From Legionella shakespearei DSM 23087 (lineage in GTDB: Bacteria; Pseudomonadota; Gammaproteobacteria; Legionellales; Legionellaceae), in assembly GCF_000373765.1 (NCBI RefSeq), contig NZ_KB892393.1, positions 121,982-185,981 of the forward strand: a DNA stretch of 64,000 nucleotides, in the 5' to 3' direction. Positions 16,072-23,699 of the stretch are shown here, one piece after another; position 1 is the stretch's first letter; the number at the start of each line of letters is the position of its first letter. A model generated the notes under the pieces. The model was not told where the DNA came from and did not search any database. It saw only the letters and a program-made list of their open reading frames with translations. The position numbers and the translations under genes are program-made.

Positions 16072-16157
16072 ACTTAGAGAATCTAAGTTTTTTACACTTT
16101 GCGATACTTAGGAATCCTATATATTATTCTTGACATGCTACTTAGGATTCCTTAGTA
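16072..16157. promoter_or_regulatory. Three palindromic operator-like sites and a promoter
   Basis: ACTTAGA-GAA-TCTAAGT lies at 16072-16088, CTTAGGAATCCTA at 16107-16119 and ACTTAGGATTCCTTAGT at 16140-16156. All share the half-site ACTTAG and are probably bound by the XRE protein starting at 16043. A plus-strand TTGACA (16129-16134) with TAGTAT (16154-16159) overlaps the third site, so the divergent membrane-protein gene may be controlled too. Nothing else is seen in 16044-16357. Confidence 0.6.
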
Positions 16158-16357
16158 TTGGGATTGATGGTTAAACTTAGATCACTAGGCTATGGATTTA
16201 TTCACGAAAAAAATACGCTGAAAAACTATTAGGTAAAATATACCATTATGATTTTATTCAACTCATTGAAGGAGTCAGCTGAAATTTAACACCAGCTTAT
16301 TCATTATTCAGCAAAGTTTGAATGCTCATAAATAAAAGTAACACTTATGAGGTAAAG

Positions 16358-16609
16358 ATGTATTTAGAAGATAAAATTTTTTACAGAGCCCTTACTGCTA
16401 TTTATGCATTATTTATGTTTTTTTATTTAGCCTTTCTTGTTTATTACCTTTTTTGTGGTGAATCTCTTACAATAGAGAGCTTATTGATACCTATCATTCC
16501 CTTAATCTGCAAAGATACCCTCATCTACATTGCTTATGGTAAAGACGCTCTGTGGAAAAAGTGGGACAAATCATTTGTTACATTTAGGCGGCTTATTAAT
16601 CATTTCTGA
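16358..16609 (+). CDS. Small membrane protein, unknown function
   Basis: This 83-residue protein has a strong hydrophobic segment near the N-terminus (ALTAIYALFMFFYLAFLVYYLF) and a second apolar stretch (LLIPIIPLICKDTLIYIAYG), with a basic C-terminus. I chose ATG at 16358 because GAGG lies just before it; an in-frame ATG at 16322 lacks a site. It is divergent from the XRE regulator and shares the operator region. The layout recalls superinfection-immunity or toxin-like small proteins on islands, but no function can be assigned. Confidence 0.55.
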   Translation: MYLEDKIFYRALTAIYALFMFFYLAFLVYYLFCGESLTIESLLIPIIPLICKDTLIYIAYGKDALWKKWDKSFVTFRRLINHF

Positions 16610-16695
16610 TACCGAAATAATACCTTTACCTGAAAACAGCTAAAAAGTTATTTCATTAGACAGAAGTGTCTAATACAAATAAACAGGCCGTGTTG

Positions 16696-16920
16696 TTAAC
16701 AAAAAGAGAGCAACTCTTTTAGCTCTCTTTTCCACACTGAGACACTATGTTGAAGTTCCCTCATTTCTTTAGATCTTGCACCGTGTTTAAAGCTATTTTT
16801 TTGAGAAATAGCTTTACCCTCTATAGTATTAGGACCTGTTGAGTACTTCCAAGGCTTCTGCTGCCTTATCCGCTGTGCCTGTTGCAATCGTTGCTCCAAC
16901 GTCCAGGTTCTTTGTTTCAT
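16696..16920 (-). CDS. Small island protein with a TGPNTIEGKA motif
   Basis: This basic protein of 74 residues contains WKYSTGPNTIEGKAISQKNSFKHGARSKEM. This 'sTGP.T.EGKa..s.NslKHG' motif recurs in small proteins of phages and genomic islands; its function is unknown to me. ATG at 16920 follows GGAGGTG. It overlaps the end of the upstream gene by 92 bases in another frame, so the two are probably cotranslated. It is the last gene of the island's replication-module strand. Confidence 0.6.
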   Translation of the reverse strand: MKQRTWTLEQRLQQAQRIRQQKPWKYSTGPNTIEGKAISQKNSFKHGARSKEMRELQHSVSVWKRELKELLSFC

Positions 16921-17437
16921 AAAGCACCTCCCCATTCAGTTCGTTTGCAAATTTTTTATTATTTTCAATTTCGCCTGATTGAGATTTTACACCATTGTTT
17001 ACTTGTTGAGTAATCGCATTGTTTTGTTGCTTTATTATAGTTGTACGTCGAGGATGTTTTAGCTCCGCTAAAGCCATTAATGTTTTTCTACAACCAGATT
17101 GAGCCTTTAAAGCAATACCGGAAAAAATTTCTGCATGTTCGATATTTGAGCTAGATAGCTTACTTAATGCGTTATAGAACAGATAATCTAGACTTTTAGC
17201 CTGTGTTATAAGCATAGCCTCAATTTCATTAGTATCATTATTATGAATACGCTCAACGCTTCTTGATAATCGCTCAAATGCCTCTACAGCATCAAATCCA
17301 TCACCATGTAATTTACTAAGTGCCATTGTTGCATGACCACGGCAGTGTAAATATAACTTAGTAGTATTTGCTGCTTTTTCTTTTACCTCTATACCCTTAT
17401 TTTCAATTTGTTCTTTATTTTTATTCTTTTTGGGCAT
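16829..17437 (-). CDS. Hypothetical island protein, 202 residues
   Basis: The protein is mostly helical, with a charged N-terminus (MPKKNKNKEQIENKGIEVKE) and a core around RLSRSVERIHNNDTNEIEAMLITQAKSLDYLF and ALKAQSGCRKTLMALAELKHPRR. The C-terminus is low in complexity (INQQ/N-rich). Pairs of this gene with a small TGPxTxEGK protein are familiar on proteobacterial islands. AAGGAGTATGCC spans the start region and supports ATG at 17437. Function is unknown. Confidence 0.6.
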   Translation of the reverse strand: MPKKNKNKEQIENKGIEVKEKAANTTKLYLHCRGHATMALSKLHGDGFDAVEAFERLSRSVERIHNNDTNEIEAMLITQAKSLDYLFYNALSKLSSSNIEHAEIFSGIALKAQSGCRKTLMALAELKHPRRTTIIKQQNNAITQQVNNGVKSQSGEIENNKKFANELNGEVLYETKNLDVGATIATGTADKAAEALEVLNRS

Positions 17438-17452
17438 GGCATACTCCTTAAA

Positions 17453-17710
17453 CTACATAGGCAAATTATAAAATCGGCAGGTACAAAACGGGCGGCGATA
17501 CCCACATTCACACAATGCTTTTATCTCATTCATATTTGTAGTGTTTTCCAAACTATCTTTTTGATTTGTGGATATATTAAAAGAACATAGAGAACACAGA
17601 GAACCCTCTTCACACAGTAGATCTAAATCGGTTCCCTCAAATACACGTATAGAGGGAACAGGGAGTACAGGTGTGTTATCAAGACGATCTAATAATTCAC
17701 GAAGTCCCAT
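17453..17710 (-). CDS. Cysteine-rich small island protein
   Basis: The 85-residue protein begins MGLRELLDRLDN and carries cysteine clusters CEEGSLCSLCSFN and CECGYRRPFCTCRFYN, which could bind zinc. ATG at 17710 has GGAG six bases upstream and overlaps the helicase stop by 14 bases. The longer frame to 17764 lies inside that gene. The short length and clusters suggest a small zinc-ribbon-like protein. Function is unknown. Confidence 0.5.
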   Translation of the reverse strand: MGLRELLDRLDNTPVLPVPSIRVFEGTDLDLLCEEGSLCSLCSFNISTNQKDSLENTTNMNEIKALCECGYRRPFCTCRFYNLPM

Positions 17711-19623
17711 AACTAACTCCATTTTCAACAGGTAAAATCCAGTATAGTATTGAGGGATGGCCATTAATCCTTATTTTTTTAGATCGTTTACCATGATCAT
17801 GTTCTGCAATCCAACCTGCATCATTTAATGTTCGTAAGATGAATGATAAATCATACCCAATTGCAGCTTCCTGTAGTGCAGCGGAATTAAACATAAATAT
17901 TCTTCCTTGTAGTGTTTCTTTCCAATATCCTGCACGATCTCTCACAATTGGTCTTTGCTCAACATTATCCCCCTTGTAATCAATCCGATCTATTCCTAAT
18001 TCAGAAAATCGACTATCTCCATGACGGTCAATGAATTGGTATATTCCCTCAAGTATCTGCCTAGTTTCAGTTTCCCCCTGACCACGAAATCCACGCCATA
18101 TTTTAAAGCACTCAATAACTGCTTTTAATGCCTCCCCTTCCTGCCATCCGGTTAAATCATACTCAGTTGCTTTTTCACCTGCCATTGCTATTAACGCAAA
18201 TATACCCGCGGCACGACTTTCAACACCATCGGATGATTTAAACTCTGAATGATTGCACAGCCTTGCATACAAATCGGGTAGACAATCCTTATCCTCTAAT
18301 AATTTTTTAATAAATTCAGGTCCCGCCATACCGTAATATGAACTAGTTGATTGTTTTAAGTAATCTGCAAAAGCACGACTATCCTCAAATCCATGTAGTT
18401 CATCAAATACACCATACAAACGATCTGTAACTGGAATACTTAAGAGTCGCACCTCTTGGCCGGCTTTGATTTTCTTCCCCGATTCTTGCATATGTGCTGA
18501 TAATGTACTTTCGCCACTGGAGAGAACTATTGTTCTCCAATTAGCTGCTTCTTGTAGCCCCCCTGCACGCTTAGCTCGCTGTTTTCCTTGCCCATTTGCC
18601 ACGGCATAAACAATAGCTCCTATTTCACGAGGATCACTTTGACCAATTTCATCTAGTATGAGTAAACAATCATTTAAAATGATATTGGTTGCTTCTAATC
18701 CATTAGCAGTAGCACGCCATGTACGAACATATGTTGGACTACCCCATATGCTTGCAGCAACCTGTAGTGCTGTTGTTTTACCTCGACTAGATTTACCCAT
18801 AATATGAACCCCCGCTCCTCCTGAATACTGCTGTTTTGCTTTTAGTAGTAAAGGAGCAGCAAAGGCTGTAGCAAGAGAGAATAACAACACTGGATTTCCT
18901 TTACATTTTGATGCAACTGTATCGCGCCATGCTTCGATAGTTCCTTTTTCTATAAAATTATTTTGTATGACAAATTCAGATTGGAAGCGGACGGTATTAT
19001 TTCCTCCAATGGTTTTATTAGGCATCACGAAGACTGTACCATCGGAATTCCATCCGTACGCGTAGCAGCGATTATCCGAGTCTTTGGCTTCTGCTCCATT
19101 AACCATGCACTTAGATGCATTTTTGCATTCAGATTCATTTTTACACCTAAATCTAATAGTTCATGACGGATTTCCTCACCACTACCTTTTAGAAGCCACA
19201 TGGGCATCGACCATTCTCGCCATTGTCCATATGTATTTATAAATCTTAATAACAACCCAAATGACTCTCCGCGTTCATTTGCAGTTGTTGCTTCAGCATG
19301 AATAGGTGAACAAATCCATACATCTACAGGATATTGCTGACCAGCGCTTGTTTTATATCCATGCCAATAAAGATCTGGCTTCTTATGTGACTCTCCAATT
19401 TTGAACCAATCATCGTATACCTTATAACTAGGCCGCTCTATTTCTGGCTCTTCAGATATAGCGGGCGGTGACTCTAATGGTAAAATTGTTTCTAGTTCAT
19501 ATCCTATAGTTCCCTCAGTTCTCTTGATGTTTTTTCAAGGTAACTGCTATTTTCTTTATTGGTATTGATAGTTCTCTCAGTTACCTCTGTTCCCTCGCAA
19601 ATTTCCAGATCAATATTAGACAT
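17697..19623 (-). pseudogene. DUF927 island helicase, broken by two frameshifts
   Basis: Three successive frames together encode a DUF927 protein. Frame 1 starts at ATG 19623 and stops at 19507-19505 (TAG). Frame 2 covers the DUF927 N-terminal part, including LLLRFINTYGQWREWSMPMW and KTRIIAATR. Frame 3 (from about 19060 to 17697) carries GWNSDGTVFVMPNKT, the P-loop MGKSSRGKTTAL, and LLILDEIGQSD. Each junction fits the loss of one base. At the second, one extra G near 19055 would restore ATRTGWNSDG. The P-loop half is intact for about 470 codons. DUF927 proteins accompany primases in P4-like islands. It is a pseudogene unless the shifts are assembly errors. Confidence 0.8.
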
Positions 19624-19624
19624 G

Positions 19625-20524
19625 TTATTCCCCTTGCTCAAAAAACCAACAGTGCAGATCATTAAAATCTTTTAACGACTTCGGTGAACCCTCAGGCCAT
19701 TTAGGTTGGCTAAATAATGCTCCCGATGCGATTGCAGCCTCCCGTCCTTTAATTAACCCAGGATTATCTGCTCTCATTCTGTCATCATCAGCACAAATAA
19801 TGATTTCTGCACTTGCTAGATTCTTACGAATAGAGCATGCGACTGGTTTTAAATTTCCTGCATTACAAGCCGCAATCACGCAATATGTAGGACATTTTTC
19901 AGCTAAAGTTGCACCTGTAGCAAATCCCTCACAAATTAATATTTTTTGATTATGATTTGGTCGATATTGAATAGGTATAAAATATTCTTTTATTGCTCCA
20001 TTTAACAAAAACCTTTTTTCACCAAGTTCATTGATATACTGCAAACTCCATATCTTTCCGCCAAAATCAATTACAGGTAGCACTATTTCTTGATAAAATT
20101 GACGAGCGTAATGTGGTGGTATGCGTTTCTTTTTCAGGTATGGATGATGTGGATTTGCTTTTGGATAACCCTCCCAGAGGTTCTCAGCAAGAGAAGCCGC
20201 TTCTTGTTGTTCTTTGTCTTTCATCGCATTACGTATTTTGCATGCCTCATTGATGCGTTCCATTTGGTTACGACGTTCAGCTTTCGTCATGCAGCCTTGA
20301 TTTTTAGCACTCCATTTAAAATGCACTCCTTTTTTCCAACTACCGAATACCCCACACGATACACCGTCAAGATAAAGCACATACCATCCATTTTTTGATC
20401 TAAATTTATCTCCCACAATATGGAAACGATGTAGCTTCCCATCCGCGATGATTTCCTCTGGGGGAGTAATTCCATTTGCTAAAAACTCTGCTTGGAACTG
20501 ATTAATAATTTGATTAAAATCCAT
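19625..20524 (-). CDS. TOPRIM-domain primase of the island
   Basis: The protein of about 299 residues has an N-terminal part with basic strands (FRSKNGWYVLYLDGVSCGVFGSWKKG). The C-terminal TOPRIM fold shows the acidic motifs ILICEGFATGATLAE (glutamate) and IICADDDRM (DxD). This matches primases of P4-alpha/phage-satellite type. No zinc finger is obvious. ATG at 20524 follows AAGGA. The stop lies one base before the helicase start. It should prime replication of the excised island, but the partner helicase is broken. Confidence 0.8.
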   Translation of the reverse strand: MDFNQIINQFQAEFLANGITPPEEIIADGKLHRFHIVGDKFRSKNGWYVLYLDGVSCGVFGSWKKGVHFKWSAKNQGCMTKAERRNQMERINEACKIRNAMKDKEQQEAASLAENLWEGYPKANPHHPYLKKKRIPPHYARQFYQEIVLPVIDFGGKIWSLQYINELGEKRFLLNGAIKEYFIPIQYRPNHNQKILICEGFATGATLAEKCPTYCVIAACNAGNLKPVACSIRKNLASAEIIICADDDRMRADNPGLIKGREAAIASGALFSQPKWPEGSPKSLKDFNDLHCWFFEQGE

Positions 20525-20666
20525 GATAAAAATCCTTTTCATTCTTTTTTAATTGGTGACAAACTTCCTCTAATTCGCTTTGGATATAAATTTGCCCTAA
20601 AGCGATCTTTTTGCTTATTTGAATAATTTTTATCAAAAATAAAGCAAGAATTATTTCAAAGCTCAT
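20514..20666 (-). CDS. Possible 50-residue island peptide
   Basis: A short frame opens with ATG at 20666, overlapping the end of the AlpA gene, and ends at 20514 inside the primase start. It has an apolar helix (FEIILALFLIKIIQI) followed by a charged helix (YIQSELEEVCHQLKKNE). The tight overlaps on both sides suggest translational coupling. There is no strong ribosome binding site. It may be a real small membrane peptide or just a leader for the primase. Confidence 0.35.
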   Translation of the reverse strand: MSFEIILALFLIKIIQISKKIALGQIYIQSELEEVCHQLKKNEKDFYHGF

Positions 20667-20887
20667 TTTTTGCATAGCTTTCCCCTTCTTGGTTTATACT
20701 CTTGAAACTCCTGTTCTATGAGCTGCTTTATATCCTCTACACGCCATGCAGTAACCCTTGGGGATAGTTTTATAGGTTTGGGGAAATACCCCTCCTTCAC
20801 ACCTGCCCACCATGTGGATTTGCTAATAGGAATAAGTTGGAGAATTTGAGTAATTCTTAAAAACCCAGCATTGGGTAATTGATACAT
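20663..20887 (-). CDS. AlpA-family regulator / excisionase-like protein
   Basis: The 74-residue protein is a MerR-like winged helix: FLRITQILQLIPISKSTWWAGVKEGYFPKPIKLSPRVTAWRVEDIKQLI, the full AlpA/Cox pattern. AlpA proteins activate or direct excision of P4-like elements. It lies between the unknown 187-residue gene and the primase, in the order typical for these islands. Confidence 0.85.
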   Translation of the reverse strand: MYQLPNAGFLRITQILQLIPISKSTWWAGVKEGYFPKPIKLSPRVTAWRVEDIKQLIEQEFQEYKPRRGKLCKK

Positions 20888-20990
20888 AAGATGTCCTTTG
20901 TTATTTGATTAAACGCAGGACAATCCTAAGTTGATTTTTTGAGAGATTCACTGCAATTGCATAACGATTAACTGCAATTGCAGTACTTGA

Positions 20991-21554
20991 TTACTTAAAG
21001 TTATTTCTAGCAAGAGGTAATTTACGTGATAATGAGCTGACAGACATCCCGCTGTAACCTTGATATTTGTCGGCTAAGTGATCTATTAACTGTGATTCAT
21101 TAGTAAAGGACGGATGTTTTCCAATACCTGGTGTTTTCCCGCTTATATATTCGAGCAATGCAGCTATAATATTTTGATAAGTAGCTTCTGTTCTAGGATG
21201 GATCCGGTTATGTCCGCTATTTATTTTATTATTTACTTCTTTCATTTCCTCAGGAATATCCAACTTGTGTAAAAGGGCCCAATCTATAAATTTAGATAAT
21301 TCAACTGCCCCATTTAAACCCAATTGTGCTTGTTCTATAAGCCTATACCTCATTACGTATTCATGAGTAAACTCTGTATTAAATCCTAACTTAATCAACT
21401 GTCTGATACTATTTAAGTTCACAATATCTGGGTTTTTTCTAAAAGTTAACGCAGTTATTTGATCTATGGTTAACCATATAAATTTACACCAATAATAAAA
21501 TTCTGCTACCGCGTCATCCATGTTATAAAATAAATCGTTTTCGTTACATTTCAT
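20991..21554 (-). CDS. Hypothetical island protein, 187 residues
   Basis: The protein has an N-terminal helical part (VAEFYYWCKFIWLTIDQITALTF). The C-terminal block TEATYQNIIAALLEYISG...NESQLIDHLADKYQGYSGMSVSSLSRKL resembles a segment often found in integrase-adjacent island proteins. Function is unknown. I chose ATG at 21554, just downstream of the integrase stop. An upstream in-frame GTG (21590) overlaps that gene. A roughly 100-base gap before AlpA holds ACTGCAATTGCA repeats (20951-20981), which could be a binding site. Confidence 0.6.
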   Translation of the reverse strand: MKCNENDLFYNMDDAVAEFYYWCKFIWLTIDQITALTFRKNPDIVNLNSIRQLIKLGFNTEFTHEYVMRYRLIEQAQLGLNGAVELSKFIDWALLHKLDIPEEMKEVNNKINSGHNRIHPRTEATYQNIIAALLEYISGKTPGIGKHPSFTNESQLIDHLADKYQGYSGMSVSSLSRKLPLARNNFK

Positions 21555-21580
21555 ATTCGTCTCATTTAAACAGTATGCTT

Positions 21581-22786
21581 TTATTGGCACATAGTATTAG
21601 AGTTAATCACCTGTTGCTCAACCAGTTCCCCCCAAGCAAGCCAAACTTTTTTTTGCTCATCAGCATAAAGAGCACGCTGGTATGTTGCAACTAACTTATT
21701 TTGAGGTTGATGATTTAGCATTTTTTCAATTATATAAGGAGGAGTTTTTAAATGTTCCCCCCAGGCCGTAGCCGCTGACCTACGGATATCATGTACAGTA
21801 AATGGTTCAATATCAGTCAAACATGGCAAAAGTTGACTTATCTTTTTAGGATTTTGTCTTAATCGAGCTATATAACGTGACAAAGTATCCTCTCTAATAT
21901 GACTTTCTTTTATATTGCGGCCAGTATCAAAGACATAAGGCGAATGGCCAGTAATAAGTTGAAGATTTTTAATAATTTTCATTGCCAATTCGGAAAGATA
22001 AATAACATGAGCACGGCTATTTTTTGTGCGCTCTTTGGGGAGTAACCAAACACATGTATTCAAATTTAACTCAGACCAGGACATTTTTGCCACTTCCGCT
22101 CTGCGAGCCCCAGTGAGAACTAATAACTTGATAGCACTAGCTGTAATTGCTGTTATTTTGAAAGAGGCGCTTTCATTTTGAAATGAAGTTTCTGTATCTA
22201 AAACACTCCATAATCTACTGAGCTCCTCCAATGAAAGGGCTCTATCACGTGGATCGTTAGCTGAGGCATTAAAATCTTTTGGTTTTAGCAAACGAGCTGG
22301 GTTTTCTATTAAATGTCTATGCTTTAAACCATAATCAAGCATTAAATTCAGTGTTGTGAGTGCCTTACGAGTTTCCTCTTTAATGCCACTAAGGGCCATT
22401 TTTTCTAACACAACAGTCAAATGAAATCTGTTAATGTCCTTTACTAATAGATTACCAAGATCAGCTCTAAGATGCAGATGCCAACGGTCTTCATGGCGCT
22501 TAGCCCAGAGAGTACTCATTTGGTCAGTTGCCTTAACATATGCAACCCAAGCATCAAATAATGTTTGCATTATTATGGCTTGAGTATTTTCTGCCTTCTC
22601 AGCTGCACGTGCAGTTCGAGGATCAATGCCCTTGCGCACCAATGCACGAACGTTTATTAATTCTTTACGTGCTTCCTTCAATGAAAGATCTTTCAGCGAA
22701 CCTAGCGTGATGCGATTCAAGCTTCTATCATCCCCTAAACGGAAAAAATATATCCAGCTCTTTGCACCACTTGGTCTAATTCTCAA
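21581..22786 (-). CDS. Tyrosine site-specific integrase (P4-type), N-terminus damaged
   Basis: The catalytic domain is complete: arginine in LVLTGARRAEVAKMSW, HxxR in VHDIRRSAATAW, the second histidine in EKMLNHQ and tyrosine in LVATYQRALY. The gene is adjacent to attR, as expected for the enzyme that inserted the island into tRNA-Arg. The only in-frame start is TTG at 22786, which cuts the N-terminal arm-binding domain. Upstream in the same frame the sequence continues as VRSKEYNLSDGDGLF, a family-like start, but meets TGA with no ATG. A one-base shift would join it to an ATG at 22839. A 5' frameshift is likely. Confidence 0.85.
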   Translation of the reverse strand: MRIRPSGAKSWIYFFRLGDDRSLNRITLGSLKDLSLKEARKELINVRALVRKGIDPRTARAAEKAENTQAIIMQTLFDAWVAYVKATDQMSTLWAKRHEDRWHLHLRADLGNLLVKDINRFHLTVVLEKMALSGIKEETRKALTTLNLMLDYGLKHRHLIENPARLLKPKDFNASANDPRDRALSLEELSRLWSVLDTETSFQNESASFKITAITASAIKLLVLTGARRAEVAKMSWSELNLNTCVWLLPKERTKNSRAHVIYLSELAMKIIKNLQLITGHSPYVFDTGRNIKESHIREDTLSRYIARLRQNPKKISQLLPCLTDIEPFTVHDIRRSAATAWGEHLKTPPYIIEKMLNHQPQNKLVATYQRALYADEQKKVWLAWGELVEQQVINSNTMCQ

Positions 22787-23028
22787 GAACAGACCATCAC
22801 CATCTGAAAGATTATATTCTTTGCTTCTTACTTCAGCATTTCAACATCGTCTTTTTTTAATTTATGTTTCAACGTAAACTCTTTGTGATGGGTTAACCAA
22901 GGGGATAACCAATTTTCTGACTTTAGATGAATTCTATTGGATTCAATTGGACATAGCAACGGTAATAACTTATTGTATTTAGGTTGTTTATGGATAATAA
23001 TGGATTTTCCCGGACAAATGTACACGCG

Positions 23029-23077
23029 CCTCCTAAGGGGCAGGTCGCAGGTTCGAATCCTGACCGGGACGCCAGTA
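23029..23077 (+). other. attR, 49-bp tRNA-Arg fragment
   Basis: This copies the tRNA-Arg 3' half (anticodon arm through CCA plus three bases). It matches 3407-3455 except for A at 23063 in place of C. It lacks the 5' half, so it is not a tRNA. It marks the right junction of the island. Confidence 0.9.
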
Positions 23078-23201
23078 TGCTAACCTTAGTTCTATATATA
23101 ATCGATCCAACAAAACTGATTACCTGCTCTTAGAAGGTGGGGAGTTATAATATTTATAGCAAAAAACCGGAGCCAATCTCAGCAATAAGAGAGTTTTAGC
23201 A

Positions 23202-23510
23202 ATGAAATATCAATTAGTCATACAGTTTCCGGAACACATATATGGTGATTTAGATTGGATAGCTGAGATGGAGGATAGAATAGATGAATCACTTATTGAT
23301 GCAGAAATTGATGGTCATGATATAGGTAATGGTGAAGTGAACATTTTTATACATGCTAATAATCCTATTAACTCGTTTGAAGTAGTCAAAGATATTCTTG
23401 AAGGAGAAAATATTGTCCTTGAAGGTATAAAAGCTGCCTATAGAGAGTTAAGCAGCGACCATTATATTCCTTTATGGCCTGAAAATTTAGTGGATTTTAA
23501 AGTCGTATAG
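23202..23510 (+). CDS. Conserved hypothetical protein, 102 residues
   Basis: This small acidic soluble protein starts MKYQLVIQFPEHIYGDLDWI and contains AEIDGHDIGNGEVNIFIHANNPINSFEVV. I know similar short proteins from many proteobacteria as uncharacterised; the 'DGHD.G.GE.NIFI' strand is the conserved core. It is the first gene right of the island and probably belongs to the old chromosome. It stands alone, followed by a family D repeat. Function is unknown. Confidence 0.7.
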   Translation: MKYQLVIQFPEHIYGDLDWIAEMEDRIDESLIDAEIDGHDIGNGEVNIFIHANNPINSFEVVKDILEGENIVLEGIKAAYRELSSDHYIPLWPENLVDFKVV

Positions 23511-23536
23511 GAAAAGATAGGATATTTCGGTTAAGA

Positions 23537-23594
23537 GGGGTTTATTTAAAATAGGCGTAGCCTTGATGCAGCGATAGCGTAATCAAGGTTTTCA
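23537..23594. repeat. Family D repeat, single arm
   Basis: The segment GGGGTTTATTTAAAATAGG followed by CGTAGCCTTGATGCAGCGAT and AATCAAGGTTTTC matches the left arm of the complete copy at 48022-48120. Only one arm is present. It lies between two plus-strand genes. Confidence 0.8.
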
Positions 23595-23699
23595 TATTGA
23601 GTATTGTAATTTTTACCATCATTAGATGAAGATACTAAGAAAATGCAAAGTGACCATCGCATTCTATAATTAAATAACAACACAATAACTTATATTTAT

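Larger units (their letters stand above)
3407..23077. mobile_element. tRNA-Arg-integrated genomic island (about 19.7 kb)
   Basis: The island is bounded by a 49-bp direct repeat of the tRNA-Arg 3' end. Its right end holds a tyrosine integrase (21581-22786), an AlpA-type regulator, a TOPRIM primase and a DUF927 helicase remnant, a module typical of P4-like satellites and integrative islands. Its left and central cargo is a GHKL-nuclease gene, a RiPP cluster and regulators. No relaxase, coupling protein or type IV secretion gene is present, so any transfer would need a helper. Frameshifts in the helicase and the damaged integrase start suggest it may no longer move. Confidence 0.85.

Noticed and set aside
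22828..23025. A 65-codon frame upstream of the integrase
   Set aside because: It has no recognisable domain; its end (DVEMLK) is more likely the original integrase start in a shifted frame.
23029..23077. A second tRNA-Arg gene
   Set aside because: Only the 3' half is present, with one base changed; it is the attR remnant.
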